A stretch of 36,609 nt of DNA, from contig CAIWTJ010000305.1 in assembly GCA_903915535.1 (NCBI GenBank), positions 1 through 36,609 on the forward strand. The letters are read 5' to 3'. The stretch is from Enhydrobacter aerosaccus. Its GTDB lineage: Bacteria > Pseudomonadota > Alphaproteobacteria > Reyranellales > Reyranellaceae. Below, piece by piece: positions 1 through 7,607 of the stretch. How positions within the stretch are numbered: the first letter of the stretch is position 1; every line of letters starts with the position of its first letter. Both the position numbers and the translations under genes were made by a program. Below the pieces are notes generated by a model. It was not told the DNA's origin, made no database searches, and was given only the letters and a program-made list of their open reading frames with translations.

Positions 1-4
1 CTCG

Positions 5-52
5 CTCATGATTTTGAGGCGAGCCGGAGGCTCGCGGTCCAAAAGAGCATGA
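5..52. repeat. Intergenic hairpin, REP-like repeat candidate
   Basis: A perfect 7-bp inverted repeat (GCGAGCC, GGA loop, GGCTCGC at 19-35) lies inside a looser outer stem in which tcatg..tttt at the left matches aaaag..catga at the right. It sits just downstream of the DUF3833 gene on the minus strand. Lacking a T tract, it is not a simple terminator. The nested palindrome looks like an extragenic repeat, but no second copy occurs in the window, so the repeat status is an inference. Confidence 0.4.
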
Positions 53-91
53 CATGCGCGCCATTGGAGTGGCGCACTCCGTTGAGGGCTT

Positions 92-538
92 CTAGATCCG
101 GCGGATCACGAGTTCGACCCGGCCGATCAGGAGGCCCCACTTCCTGACCGTGGAGCGGGCAAGCACGCTGTTGTCGTCACGCAGGATCATGGTTTCGTCG
201 AAGTCGAAGCCGATACCCATCAGCATCAGCACGTAGTTAAGACGCACCGCACGGCCTTCCGTCCAGACGCGACCGGTGCCGATCATGTCCTCGCGGGTGC
301 CGGCGTAGGTGCCGGGGCCAGTCTTTTCCAGGCGCCAGGTCTTGTGATCCGTCTCGCCGTCGGAATAGACGAAGCGTTCGTCGAGCGAGAGCAGCTTGCC
401 GTCCCATGCCGGGATCATGTCGATCACGATCCCGCGCCGCGAGCGCGACCACGCGTTCACGAACGAGCCTTCGGCGCGCATCGGGCCGGAGAAGAAATTC
501 TCCAGCACCAGGGTCGCCGGCAGGGTGGCATCGGGCAT
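92..538 (-). CDS. DUF3833 family protein
   Basis: A 148-residue protein of the DUF3833 type. The family pattern is visible: an N-terminal LENFFSGPMRAEGSF block, the L-x-E-x-F-x-YSDGE block (about residues 50-61), a W-R-L strand, and the T-Y-A-G-T-REDMIG-T-G strand that precedes a small hydrophobic stretch. No signal peptide is evident, although many relatives are lipoproteins, so this is a short form starting close to the domain. The biochemical role of the family is unknown to me. The gene is divergent from the Bug receptor at 667, with 128 bp between the two start codons that must hold both promoters. Confidence 0.75.
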   Translation of the reverse strand: MPDATLPATLVLENFFSGPMRAEGSFVNAWSRSRRGIVIDMIPAWDGKLLSLDERFVYSDGETDHKTWRLEKTGPGTYAGTREDMIGTGRVWTEGRAVRLNYVLMLMGIGFDFDETMILRDDNSVLARSTVRKWGLLIGRVELVIRRI

Positions 539-666
539 GTGTTACATACGCAGCCCCTGCATTCCGGATCATGAATTGCGGGCCTTGCCGGGATTGCCCC
601 CGTTGCCCACAGTCCGGGCAACCAAGCATGTTCGCTTTGGCGAAAATGCTCTGATCGGAGGAAATC

Positions 667-1644
667 ATGACCATCTCTCGCCGCAGCGCCCTTGCCGGAC
701 TGGCTGCTGCACCCCTCGTGCACCGCGCGGCCCAGGCCCAGGGCGCGGCCTTTCCGAGCCGTCCGCTCACCCTGGTCGTGCCCTTCCCGGCCGGCGGCCC
801 GGCCGACATCTTCGGCCGCTATCTCGCGCAGGGCATGACGGCCAACCTGAAGCAGCAGGTCGTCGTCGAGAACAAGAGCGGCGCGGCCGGCGTCACCGGC
901 ATGGACTATGTCGCCAAGGCGAGCGACGCCCATGTCATGGGCATCTACAGCGCCTCGGCGGGCGCCATCATGCAGAGCCTGATGGAAAAGATGCCGTACC
1001 GGCCCGGGATCGACCTCGCGCCCGTGATCCTGCTGGTGCGCATCCAGGAGGTGCTGGTCGTGAATGCCAAGTTCGGCGTCTCGACCTTCGCCGAGCTGAT
1101 GACCAAGCTGAAGGCCAATCCGGGCAAATTTTCATACGGCAGCGCCGGTACCGGCGGCATCACCCATCTCGCGACGGAGTTGTTCAAGCGCGAGACCGGC
1201 ACCGACATCCTGCACGTGCCCTACCGGGGCGCCGCGCCTGCGACCAACGATCTGGTCGCGGACACCGTTCAGATCGCCCTGCTCGACATTCCGGTGCTCC
1301 TGCCGCACATCCGCTCCGGCGCATTGAAAGCGCTCGCCATCAGCTCCGACACGCGCGCGGCACTGCTGCCCGATGTGCCCACAATGCGGGAGCTTGGCTA
1401 TCCCAAGGTGAACTCCGACAACTGGTACGGGCTGGGATCGCCCGGCGCTGCGCTGCGCAAGGACCGCGAGCGCCTGCACGATGCCGCGACCGCCGCGCTG
1501 AAGTCGAAGGAGCTGATCGACGCCTATGCCGCGGTGGGCGGCATTGTGGGCGGCGGCTCGTCCGAGGAGTTCGCGACCTTCCAGCGGCTGGAAGTGCAGA
1601 AGTGGGCCGAGGTCATCAAGGCCGCGAACGTGAAGCTCGAGTAG
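667..1644 (+). CDS. Tripartite tricarboxylate (Bug/TctC) solute-binding protein
   Basis: A 325-residue periplasmic receptor of the Bug family. The N-terminus carries a twin-arginine motif (SRRSALAGL, residues 4-12) followed by a hydrophobic stretch and an A-x-A cleavage region near residue 24. Family hallmarks follow: the first-strand motif VVPFPAGGPADIFGR, the VVENKSGAAG segment, SAGTGGITHLATELF, and HVPYRGAAPATNDL. Bug receptors bind carboxylates, amides or aromatic acids and normally feed a TctA/TctB permease; none is encoded here. The ATG has a good GGAGGA ribosome site six bases upstream. It leads a co-directional cluster with two hydrolases and a PLP enzyme, and the next start lies one base past its stop. 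The ligand is unknown. Confidence 0.92.
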   Translation: MTISRRSALAGLAAAPLVHRAAQAQGAAFPSRPLTLVVPFPAGGPADIFGRYLAQGMTANLKQQVVVENKSGAAGVTGMDYVAKASDAHVMGIYSASAGAIMQSLMEKMPYRPGIDLAPVILLVRIQEVLVVNAKFGVSTFAELMTKLKANPGKFSYGSAGTGGITHLATELFKRETGTDILHVPYRGAAPATNDLVADTVQIALLDIPVLLPHIRSGALKALAISSDTRAALLPDVPTMRELGYPKVNSDNWYGLGSPGAALRKDRERLHDAATAALKSKELIDAYAAVGGIVGGGSSEEFATFQRLEVQKWAEVIKAANVKLE

Positions 1645-1645
1645 C

Positions 1646-2440
1646 ATGGCCTATCCCGTCGAACGCGGCCTGGCGAAGACCTTCGCCGGGCACATCCACT
1701 GGCGCGCCGCCGGAAAAGGCCCTGCGGTGATGATCACGCACATCAACCAGCAGAGCTCGGCGATGATGCTCGAGCTGCTGCAGGCGCTGGCGCCGGACTT
1801 CCGCGCCGTCGCCATCGACTATCCCAGCCATGGCCATTCCGATCCGTTCGACGGCCAGCCGACGATCGAGGACTACGCGCGCTGCGTCATCGAGGTGATG
1901 GATGCGCTGGGGATCGAGCGCGCGTGCGCGATGGGCGAGGCGGTGGGCGCCGGCGTCTCCTATGCGCTGGGCGCCAACTGGCCCAAGCGCATCGACCGCG
2001 TGATCGCGGTCAACACGCCCTATTTCGAGAAGGGCGGCAACGACGTGGCCGACATCGTGAAGGTGCGGCCGACCGATGCCTCGGGCTTTCCCGCCCCGCG
2101 CAGCCTCGAGTTCATGCTCGCCAACGATCCCGAGCACGCGCCGGTGAAACCGACGCAATCGTGGATGGACCGCATCAATACCGCGCAGTTCGAGATCGGC
2201 CGCAATCGCTGGCAGGCGGTGCAGGCCTACGAGCTCTTCGACCTGTTCGGCACGATGCAGCGTCTCACCTGCCCGGTGCTGATGCTCTACGGCGAGACCT
2301 TCGTCTACGGCCGGCACCGCCACATGCTGCGGGCCAAGTGCCCGCACGCGCGGATGGAGATCGTGCCGGGCGGCAATTTCTGCATGACGTGGGAACGCAC
2401 CGCCGACATCGCGGCCCACGCCCGCGCCTTCCTGCTGTGA
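1646..2440 (+). CDS. Alpha/beta-hydrolase-fold protein lacking the catalytic triad
   Basis: A 264-residue protein with the alpha/beta hydrolase layout: strand AVAIDYPSHGHSD (residues 55-66), helix-strand-elbow region 87-103, and a C-terminal CPVLMLYG strand. The nucleophile elbow, normally G-x-S-x-G, reads G-E-A-V-G (97-101), so Ala99 replaces the serine. The acid position after the LMLYG strand is occupied by Phe219 (G-E-T-F), and the usual catalytic histidine reads Asn244 (VPGGNF). I infer a non-hydrolytic member, perhaps binding-only or using other chemistry. It starts one base after the Bug gene and its TGA overlaps the GTG of the next gene, so it is almost certainly co-translated with both. 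Confidence 0.85.
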   Translation: MAYPVERGLAKTFAGHIHWRAAGKGPAVMITHINQQSSAMMLELLQALAPDFRAVAIDYPSHGHSDPFDGQPTIEDYARCVIEVMDALGIERACAMGEAVGAGVSYALGANWPKRIDRVIAVNTPYFEKGGNDVADIVKVRPTDASGFPAPRSLEFMLANDPEHAPVKPTQSWMDRINTAQFEIGRNRWQAVQAYELFDLFGTMQRLTCPVLMLYGETFVYGRHRHMLRAKCPHARMEIVPGGNFCMTWERTADIAAHARAFLL

Positions 2441-3435
2441 GCGATCTCGCTGCACGATTGGCGCGCTTCCGGCGCCTGGGCCTCGCGCATCTGCCGACGC
2501 CGCTCGAGCCGATGAAGCGGCTCAGCGCCCATCTCGGCGGCCCGCGGCTGTGGGTGAAGCGCGAGGATTGCACCGGCGTGGGACTGGGCGGCAACAAGCT
2601 GCGCAAGCTCGACTATGTGCTGGCCGAAGCCGTCGACGCCGGCGCCGACACGCTGGTGTCGGGCGGCGTGGTGCAGTCCAACAGCCAGCGCCAGGTCGCC
2701 GCCGCCGCGGCCAAGCTCGGCTTCGACTGCCATCTCGCCGTCTATCATGGCCGCCTCGCGCCGCCCTCGCCCGAGTACGAGCACACCGGCAACGCCCTGC
2801 TCAACCGCCTGTTCGGCGCCACGCTGCACGACGTGCCGTGGAACGGCGACCGCAACGGCGCCATCCGCGATCTCGCCGAACGCCTGCGCGGCGAGGGACG
2901 CAAGCCCTACGTCGTGCCGTACGGCGTCTCCAATCCGTTGGGCGCGGCGGGCTACGCTTCGACCATCGCCGAAATCGCTGCGACCGGCCTCACTCCGGCG
3001 GCCATCGTTCACTGCACGGGGAGCGCCGGCACACAGGCCGGTCTCGTGGTCGGCGCGCAGCTCGCGTTGCCGCAGACGCGCATCGTCGGCATCGACATCG
3101 ACGCCGAACCCGAGCGCGTGCGGACCGATGTGCTCACGTACGCCGAGGGTGCGGCGGCACTGCTCGATCACACGCTCGATCCGTCGGGCATCGAAGTCGT
3201 TGCCGGTCACGCGGGGCCGGCCTACGGCGTGCCGCACGCCGCGACCCTCGACGCGATCCGGCTCGGCGCGCGGCTGGAGGCCCTGGTGCTCGACCCGGTG
3301 TACTCGGGCAAGGGGCTGGCCGGCCTGATCGCGCTGGTGCAAAGCGGCCGCTGGACGCAGGATCAGGACGTCGTGTTCGTTCACACCGGCGGCGCACCCG
3401 CGCTGTTCGCCTACCGCCACCTCTTTCAAGAGTAG
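2437..3435 (+). CDS. D-cysteine desulfhydrase / ACC-deaminase family PLP enzyme
   Basis: A 332-residue fold type II pyridoxal-phosphate enzyme. The GTG start overlaps the previous stop (GTGA), and the protein begins with the family's RF..LGLAHLPTPLEPM segment. Lys54 in GGNKLRKLDY is the Schiff-base lysine; the Q-S-N motif is at 80-82, followed by Ser83 where relatives usually have His. True ACC deaminases have Glu and Leu at the two specificity sites; here they are Ser290 (DPVYSGKG) and Thr317 (HTGG), the pattern of D-cysteine desulfhydrase, which makes pyruvate, sulfide and ammonia. A related activity such as sulfo-lyase or D-amino acid ammonia-lyase is possible. An open frame extends upstream to 1924 but is noncoding there. 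Confidence 0.87.
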   Translation: MSDLAARLARFRRLGLAHLPTPLEPMKRLSAHLGGPRLWVKREDCTGVGLGGNKLRKLDYVLAEAVDAGADTLVSGGVVQSNSQRQVAAAAAKLGFDCHLAVYHGRLAPPSPEYEHTGNALLNRLFGATLHDVPWNGDRNGAIRDLAERLRGEGRKPYVVPYGVSNPLGAAGYASTIAEIAATGLTPAAIVHCTGSAGTQAGLVVGAQLALPQTRIVGIDIDAEPERVRTDVLTYAEGAAALLDHTLDPSGIEVVAGHAGPAYGVPHAATLDAIRLGARLEALVLDPVYSGKGLAGLIALVQSGRWTQDQDVVFVHTGGAPALFAYRHLFQE

Positions 3436-3439
3436 AGAT

Positions 3440-4387
3440 ATGCTCGATTCGGAAGCCCGCCTGCTGCTCGACCTCATGAACAAGGCCGTCGAGGATGGCC
3501 GCCCCAAGCTCAGCAGCCTTCCGCACGCGGTGGGCCGCACGGCGGTCGACAAGATGTCGGAGGACAGCGAAGCCAACCCGCCCGATGTCGCGTCCGTCCA
3601 TGACGGCGCCTTCGCGGGGCCGGGCGGCGAGATCCGCTTCCGCCGCTATCGTCCGCTCGGCGCTCCGGCCGGCGCGCTGCCGACGCTGATCTACTATCAC
3701 GGCGGCGGCTTCGTGATCGGCAACATCGAGACGCACGATTCGACCTGCCGGCGTCTTGCGAACAAGAGCCGTTGCCAGGTGATCTCGATCGACTATCGCC
3801 TCGCGCCCGAACATCCCTTTCCCGCGCCGATCGACGACGGGATCGCGGCCTTCCGCCATATCCGCGACAATGCCGCTTCCTTCGAGGCCGATCCCAAGCG
3901 CCTCGCCGTCGGCGGCGACTCGGCGGGCGGCGCGGTCGCCGCCGTCGTCTGCCAGAGCTGCCGCAGCGCGGGCGAAAAGATGCCGGCCTTCCAGATGCTG
4001 ATCTATCCCGCGACCGACTCCAGCCGCCAGAGCGCCTCGCGCCGGGAATTCGCCAAGGGCTACTTCCTCGAGAAGGACCTGATCGACTGGTTCTGGAACG
4101 CCTATGCGCCGGCCGGCACCGACCTCAAGGACCTGCGCCTGTCGCCGCTGCTGGCGGCGGATTTCGCCGGCCTGCCACCCGCCTTCGTGCTGACCGCGGG
4201 CTTCGATCCGCTGCGCGACGAGGGCCGCGCCTATGCCAACCGCCTGATCGATGCCGGCGTGAAGACGACCTACGTCAACTATCCCGGCACCATCCACGGC
4301 TTCTTCTCGCTGACGCGATTCCTGCAGCAGGGAATCAAGGCCAACGACGAAGCCGCCGGCGTGCTGGCCGCGTTCTTCGGGACCTAA
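3440..4387 (+). CDS. HSL-family alpha/beta hydrolase (carboxylesterase)
   Basis: A 315-residue esterase of the hormone-sensitive-lipase family (type IV). The oxyanion motif HGGG is at 87-90, the nucleophile elbow GDSAG has Ser161, the acid is Asp256 (TAGFDPLRDEG) and the base His286 (TIHGFF). YRLAPEHPFPAP at 119-130 is typical. There is no signal peptide, so it should be cytoplasmic. It starts four bases after the PLP gene stop and is the fourth member of the plus-strand cluster; unlike the hydrolase-fold protein two genes upstream, its triad is complete. Its 3' end overlaps the convergent cyclase gene by four bases. The natural substrate is not predictable. Confidence 0.92.
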   Translation: MLDSEARLLLDLMNKAVEDGRPKLSSLPHAVGRTAVDKMSEDSEANPPDVASVHDGAFAGPGGEIRFRRYRPLGAPAGALPTLIYYHGGGFVIGNIETHDSTCRRLANKSRCQVISIDYRLAPEHPFPAPIDDGIAAFRHIRDNAASFEADPKRLAVGGDSAGGAVAAVVCQSCRSAGEKMPAFQMLIYPATDSSRQSASRREFAKGYFLEKDLIDWFWNAYAPAGTDLKDLRLSPLLAADFAGLPPAFVLTAGFDPLRDEGRAYANRLIDAGVKTTYVNYPGTIHGFFSLTRFLQQGIKANDEAAGVLAAFFGT

Positions 4388-6165
4388 GGCAGCAGCCGCA
4401 CGAAGCTGACGGGCTTGTCGAAGCCCTTCAGCGCGACGCTCTCCTCGCGCTTCTCGTGACCTTCCAGCAGCGGCTTCACCGCCGGATCGTCGGCGACGGC
4501 ACGCGACAGCACGATGTCGTCGCCCTCGCTCTGGCCCTGCAGGCGCGCCGCCATGTTCACGGTCGACCCGAAGTAATCCAGCCGCTCGTTCAGGTTCACC
4601 ATGATGCTGCTGCCCACGTGCACGCCGAGCTTGATCGACAGGTCACGGTGGTTCTCGTGCGCCTCGTTGAACTCGACGATGCGGTGCTGCATGGCGATGG
4701 CGGCCTTCACCGCGTCGGCGGGATCGCCGAACGACGCCATCACCGCGTCGCCGATGGTCTTCACGATGGCGCCGTCGTGATCGCGCACGATCGACGCCAG
4801 GAAGGCGAAGTGATCGCGCACGATGTTGTAGGCCATCGAATCGCCGACCCGCTCGTAGAGCGCGGTCGAGCCGCGCAGGTCGCTGAACAGCAGCGCCACC
4901 TGCCCCACCGCGGCCTCGTCGCCCGGGCGCAGGGTCGCCTCGGAGAACATGTCACGGAAGGCCTGTAGCGAGATCACTTCGGGCGCGGTCAACGCGTCTG
5001 CTGTCCAGCGGCGATCCTCGACCAGCGCCGCGACCTCGAAACCGGCATCGTTGTGGAACTCGATCTGGCCTGCCGTACCGGACGGGAGCGCCTCGACGCC
5101 CGTCGCGGTGATGCGTACGCCCGGGAACATGCCGCCCGTGTGATCGACATCGGCGTGCGTGCCGGGATGCAGCGTGCGCAGGCGATACTGGCCGGCGGGC
5201 AGATTGACGGCCAACGACCGGCGCTCGCCCGGCTGCAGCACCACCTGCACCGGCACGTGCGGCGTCGACATCGGGCCGCTCAGGCAATAGCCGCCGTCGA
5301 GCAAGGGCCGTATCGTCGGCGCCGGCGAAAACGAGAGCTCGACGTTGCGCTCGAAGTCGCGGTCGTAGTCGATATTGCAGGACTCGCAGTGGGCGCCGCG
5401 CGGCAGTTCGCTCAGCGCCATCGCCGTCACCTTGGCGCCGCGGCAGTTGGTACAGAGCAGGTCCCACTTCATGGTGAGCAGGCCCGACTTCACCGAGGCG
5501 AGGCAGGCCTCGACCGCGGGCCGCGTCGGCACGCCGAACCGGCGCGCCAGCAGCTTGGGCTTCATGTGCACGAGGTCGGACGCCATGCCGGTCATCACGT
5601 AGTCGGCGATCGGCGCGCCGAGGCCGTTGCCGTAAGTGCTGCGGTCGACCTGCTCTGCCGCCGCGAGCGCGCGCGCCCGGCCGCCCTCGGGTAGCACGGG
5701 CGGCGGCAGGTCGAACATGGTGGGCCTCGCGCCCTTCACGAAATCGACCGCCGTCAGCACGCGCTTCTCGATGGCGGCCCCTGCCTGCGCCGCGAGCTTC
5801 TTGCCGAACAGGCGGCCGATCAGGGTGAGCGGCTCCCATTCCAGCGTGTAGGTGACCTTGCTGCCGGCACCGTCGGGCTCCAGCGTGAAGTTCGGCCCGA
5901 ACGTCCTGAACGGGCCCTTGCTGAACACGCGGCCCTGCTTGAACCAGCGGCCGTGGATCCACTCGTAGGGCTTTTCTTCCCATTCGAGGGTGAAGCCCGC
6001 CGCCTTTCCCTTGCCGCGGCGCAGCACCGTGCCGTTGGCCTGCGGCGTTTCCTCGAGGGCATAAGGCGGCAGGCCCATCGCCTCGTTGAAGCGATTGGTG
6101 TCGGCCAGCACCGGCCACAGCCGCTCCGGTGGAAGGTCGAAATGCCAGGTCCAGGTCTGCCGCAT
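4384..6165 (-). CDS. Class III adenylate cyclase with SRPBCC and DUF5939 domains
   Basis: A soluble protein of 593 codons. An SRPBCC-like lipid/ligand-binding domain (about 1-150) is followed by a DUF5939 region holding a zinc-ribbon pair (CTNC...CESC) and a C-terminal class III cyclase domain (about 420-592). Catalytic residues are present: metal Asp428 (FSDLRGST) and Asp472 (KTIGD), purine Lys468 and Asp529 (LDYFG), Asn536 and Arg540 (VNMAAR), so it should make cAMP as a homodimer. I chose the ATG at 6165 because the SRPBCC domain begins at once; a GTG at 6201, overlapping the sodC stop as GTGA, is equally possible and adds 12 residues. It ends the long minus-strand run. Confidence 0.88.
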   Translation of the reverse strand: MRQTWTWHFDLPPERLWPVLADTNRFNEAMGLPPYALEETPQANGTVLRRGKGKAAGFTLEWEEKPYEWIHGRWFKQGRVFSKGPFRTFGPNFTLEPDGAGSKVTYTLEWEPLTLIGRLFGKKLAAQAGAAIEKRVLTAVDFVKGARPTMFDLPPPVLPEGGRARALAAAEQVDRSTYGNGLGAPIADYVMTGMASDLVHMKPKLLARRFGVPTRPAVEACLASVKSGLLTMKWDLLCTNCRGAKVTAMALSELPRGAHCESCNIDYDRDFERNVELSFSPAPTIRPLLDGGYCLSGPMSTPHVPVQVVLQPGERRSLAVNLPAGQYRLRTLHPGTHADVDHTGGMFPGVRITATGVEALPSGTAGQIEFHNDAGFEVAALVEDRRWTADALTAPEVISLQAFRDMFSEATLRPGDEAAVGQVALLFSDLRGSTALYERVGDSMAYNIVRDHFAFLASIVRDHDGAIVKTIGDAVMASFGDPADAVKAAIAMQHRIVEFNEAHENHRDLSIKLGVHVGSSIMVNLNERLDYFGSTVNMAARLQGQSEGDDIVLSRAVADDPAVKPLLEGHEKREESVALKGFDKPVSFVRLLP

Positions 6166-6197
6166 GGGACTGATACTCGCGGACCCGGCTCTTCGGA

Positions 6198-6722
6198 TCA
6201 CTCCACGATCACGCCGCAGGCGATCCGGTCGCCGGCGTTGCCGGTCGGATCGCTCTTGTAGTCGTCGGCGCCGGCATGGATGACGAGGGCCGAGCCGTCG
6301 GCATCGAACACCGAATTAGGCTGTCCCTTGGCGAGCGAGATCATCGGATTGGCGATCTCGACCACCAGTTCTCCGCTCGCCGGAATGTGGAGGTTGGGCA
6401 TGTCGCCGGCGTGCGAGCCTTCCGCCGCTTCCAGACCATGCTTCTTCGTGGCGGGATTGAAGTGACCGCCCGCGCTGGTGAACGGCGGTTCGCACTTGCC
6501 GACCGCGTGGACGTGGAACGCATGCTCGCCCGGCACCGCACCCTTCAATGTCAGTTTGACCAGCACGCCATGCGGCGTCTGCACGAGCGCCGCCTGGCCG
6601 ATTTCCTTGCCGGTCCCATCCTTCAAGGTGGACTTGGCTGTCTCGGCGTGGGCTGTCTCGGCGTGGGCGGACAAAGCGAGGAAGCAGCCCGCAAGAAGTA
6701 AAGGCAGAGCGCAGATGTTCAT
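6198..6722 (-). CDS. sodC: Superoxide dismutase [Cu-Zn], exported
   Basis: A 174-residue periplasmic Cu/Zn superoxide dismutase that converts superoxide to peroxide and oxygen. The metal ligands are all visible: HVH copper pair, bridging His in GGHFNP, zinc-site KKHG and GSHAGD, and the final copper His in VIHAGADDY; the GDRIACG active-site Arg/Cys follows. The signal sequence ends at an AHA site, but LLLAGC at residues 8-13 also resembles a lipobox, so a lipoprotein is possible. A perfect 15-bp tandem duplication doubles the residues AHAET right at the cleavage site. It lies 21 bp downstream of an SDR gene and overlaps one candidate start of the cyclase gene. Confidence 0.95.
   Translation of the reverse strand: MNICALPLLLAGCFLALSAHAETAHAETAKSTLKDGTGKEIGQAALVQTPHGVLVKLTLKGAVPGEHAFHVHAVGKCEPPFTSAGGHFNPATKKHGLEAAEGSHAGDMPNLHIPASGELVVEIANPMISLAKGQPNSVFDADGSALVIHAGADDYKSDPTGNAGDRIACGVIVE
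6636..6665. repeat. 15-bp perfect tandem duplication in sodC
   Basis: The 15-base unit ggctgtctcggcgtg occurs twice without mismatch (6636-6650 and 6651-6665). On the minus strand it encodes AHAET-AHAET at the signal-peptide junction of SodC. Perfect identity suggests a recent slippage event that keeps the frame. Confidence 0.9.
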
Positions 6723-6743
6723 CGTTCCCTCCAGAGCGAAAGA

Positions 6744-7607
6744 CTACTCCAAAACCTTGGGCACCTTGTAGAGCGGGAAGCCATTGAAAGGCCGCGATTT
6801 CTCGTGATCGGGCACCTCGTAGAACGTCGACTTCGAATTGTTGTGCAGGCCGCCGTCGACGCGCAGCGCAATGCCCGTCACGTAGGCGGCAGCATCGCTC
6901 AGCAGATAGACGATGGCGCCCGCGATCTCCGATTCGGTGCCGTGACGCTTGAGCGGAATGCGGCCCTTCACGCTGCGCAGCACCTCGTGCGCGCGCTCGG
7001 GATAGCGGTCGAGGCCCGACGAGGCGATGAAGCCCGGCAGCACGGAGTTGATGCGCACGCCCGAATGCGCCCATTCGACCGAAGCGGTGTAGGTGAAGTT
7101 GGTCTGGCCCGCGCGCGCGGCACCGTTGTGCCCCATGCCGGGATTGCCCAGTTCGAAATCGGCGCCCACGTTCACGATCGCACCGCCGTTCTGTTCCATC
7201 CAGCGCAGGTAGACTTCCTTGGAGACCAGGAACGTCGCCGTCATGTTGTTGGCGACGACCGCGTTCCAGCCGTTCAGCGAGATGTCCTTGAGGGGCGCGG
7301 GAAACTGGCCGCCCGCATTGTTGACCAGTCCGTCGATGCGGCCGGCCCACTTCATCACGCCGTCGATCGCGGCCTTCACCTGGTCCTCCACGCGCAGGTC
7401 GGCGGAGAAGGTGAACGTGTCCTTGTCGCCCAGCTCCTCCTTGACCTGGTCGAGCTTGGATTGCGTGCGGCCGATCAGGGCGAGGCGCGCGCCGAGCGAC
7501 TTCAGCTCGTGCGCCGTGCAGCGACCGAGGCCCGAGCCTCCGCCGGTGACGATGACGACCCGGTCCTTGAACAGGCCAGGGCGGAAGACAGAAGCGTATC
7601 CGGTCAT
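6744..7607 (-). CDS. SDR oxidoreductase, peroxisomal trans-2-enoyl-CoA reductase-like
   Basis: A 287-residue short-chain dehydrogenase. The cofactor motif TGGGSGLG is at 21-28 and NNAG lies near residue 94. Where classical SDRs have YxxxK, this protein reads GHNGAARAGQTNFT, which matches the PECR / 2,4-dienoyl-CoA reductase branch (human PECR has SGAARAG there); the C-terminal EVPDHE is also PECR-like. I infer an NADPH-dependent reductase acting on enoyl-CoA esters. The ATG overlaps the stop of the upstream Bug gene (ATGA), which fixes the start; a longer upstream open frame is noncoding. It probably acts with the other catabolic genes of the run. Confidence 0.88.
   Translation of the reverse strand: MTGYASVFRPGLFKDRVVIVTGGGSGLGRCTAHELKSLGARLALIGRTQSKLDQVKEELGDKDTFTFSADLRVEDQVKAAIDGVMKWAGRIDGLVNNAGGQFPAPLKDISLNGWNAVVANNMTATFLVSKEVYLRWMEQNGGAIVNVGADFELGNPGMGHNGAARAGQTNFTYTASVEWAHSGVRINSVLPGFIASSGLDRYPERAHEVLRSVKGRIPLKRHGTESEIAGAIVYLLSDAAAYVTGIALRVDGGLHNNSKSTFYEVPDHEKSRPFNGFPLYKVPKVLE

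Noticed and set aside
1924-2436. Upstream extension of the PLP enzyme gene
   Set aside because: The extra part is an out-of-frame reading of the hydrolase gene; the GTG at 2437 begins the family homology and overlaps the previous stop.
6921-7200. Possible loss of catalytic Tyr as a defect in the first SDR
   Set aside because: The GAARAG pattern and EVPDH tail match the PECR branch, where the canonical YxxxK is naturally absent.
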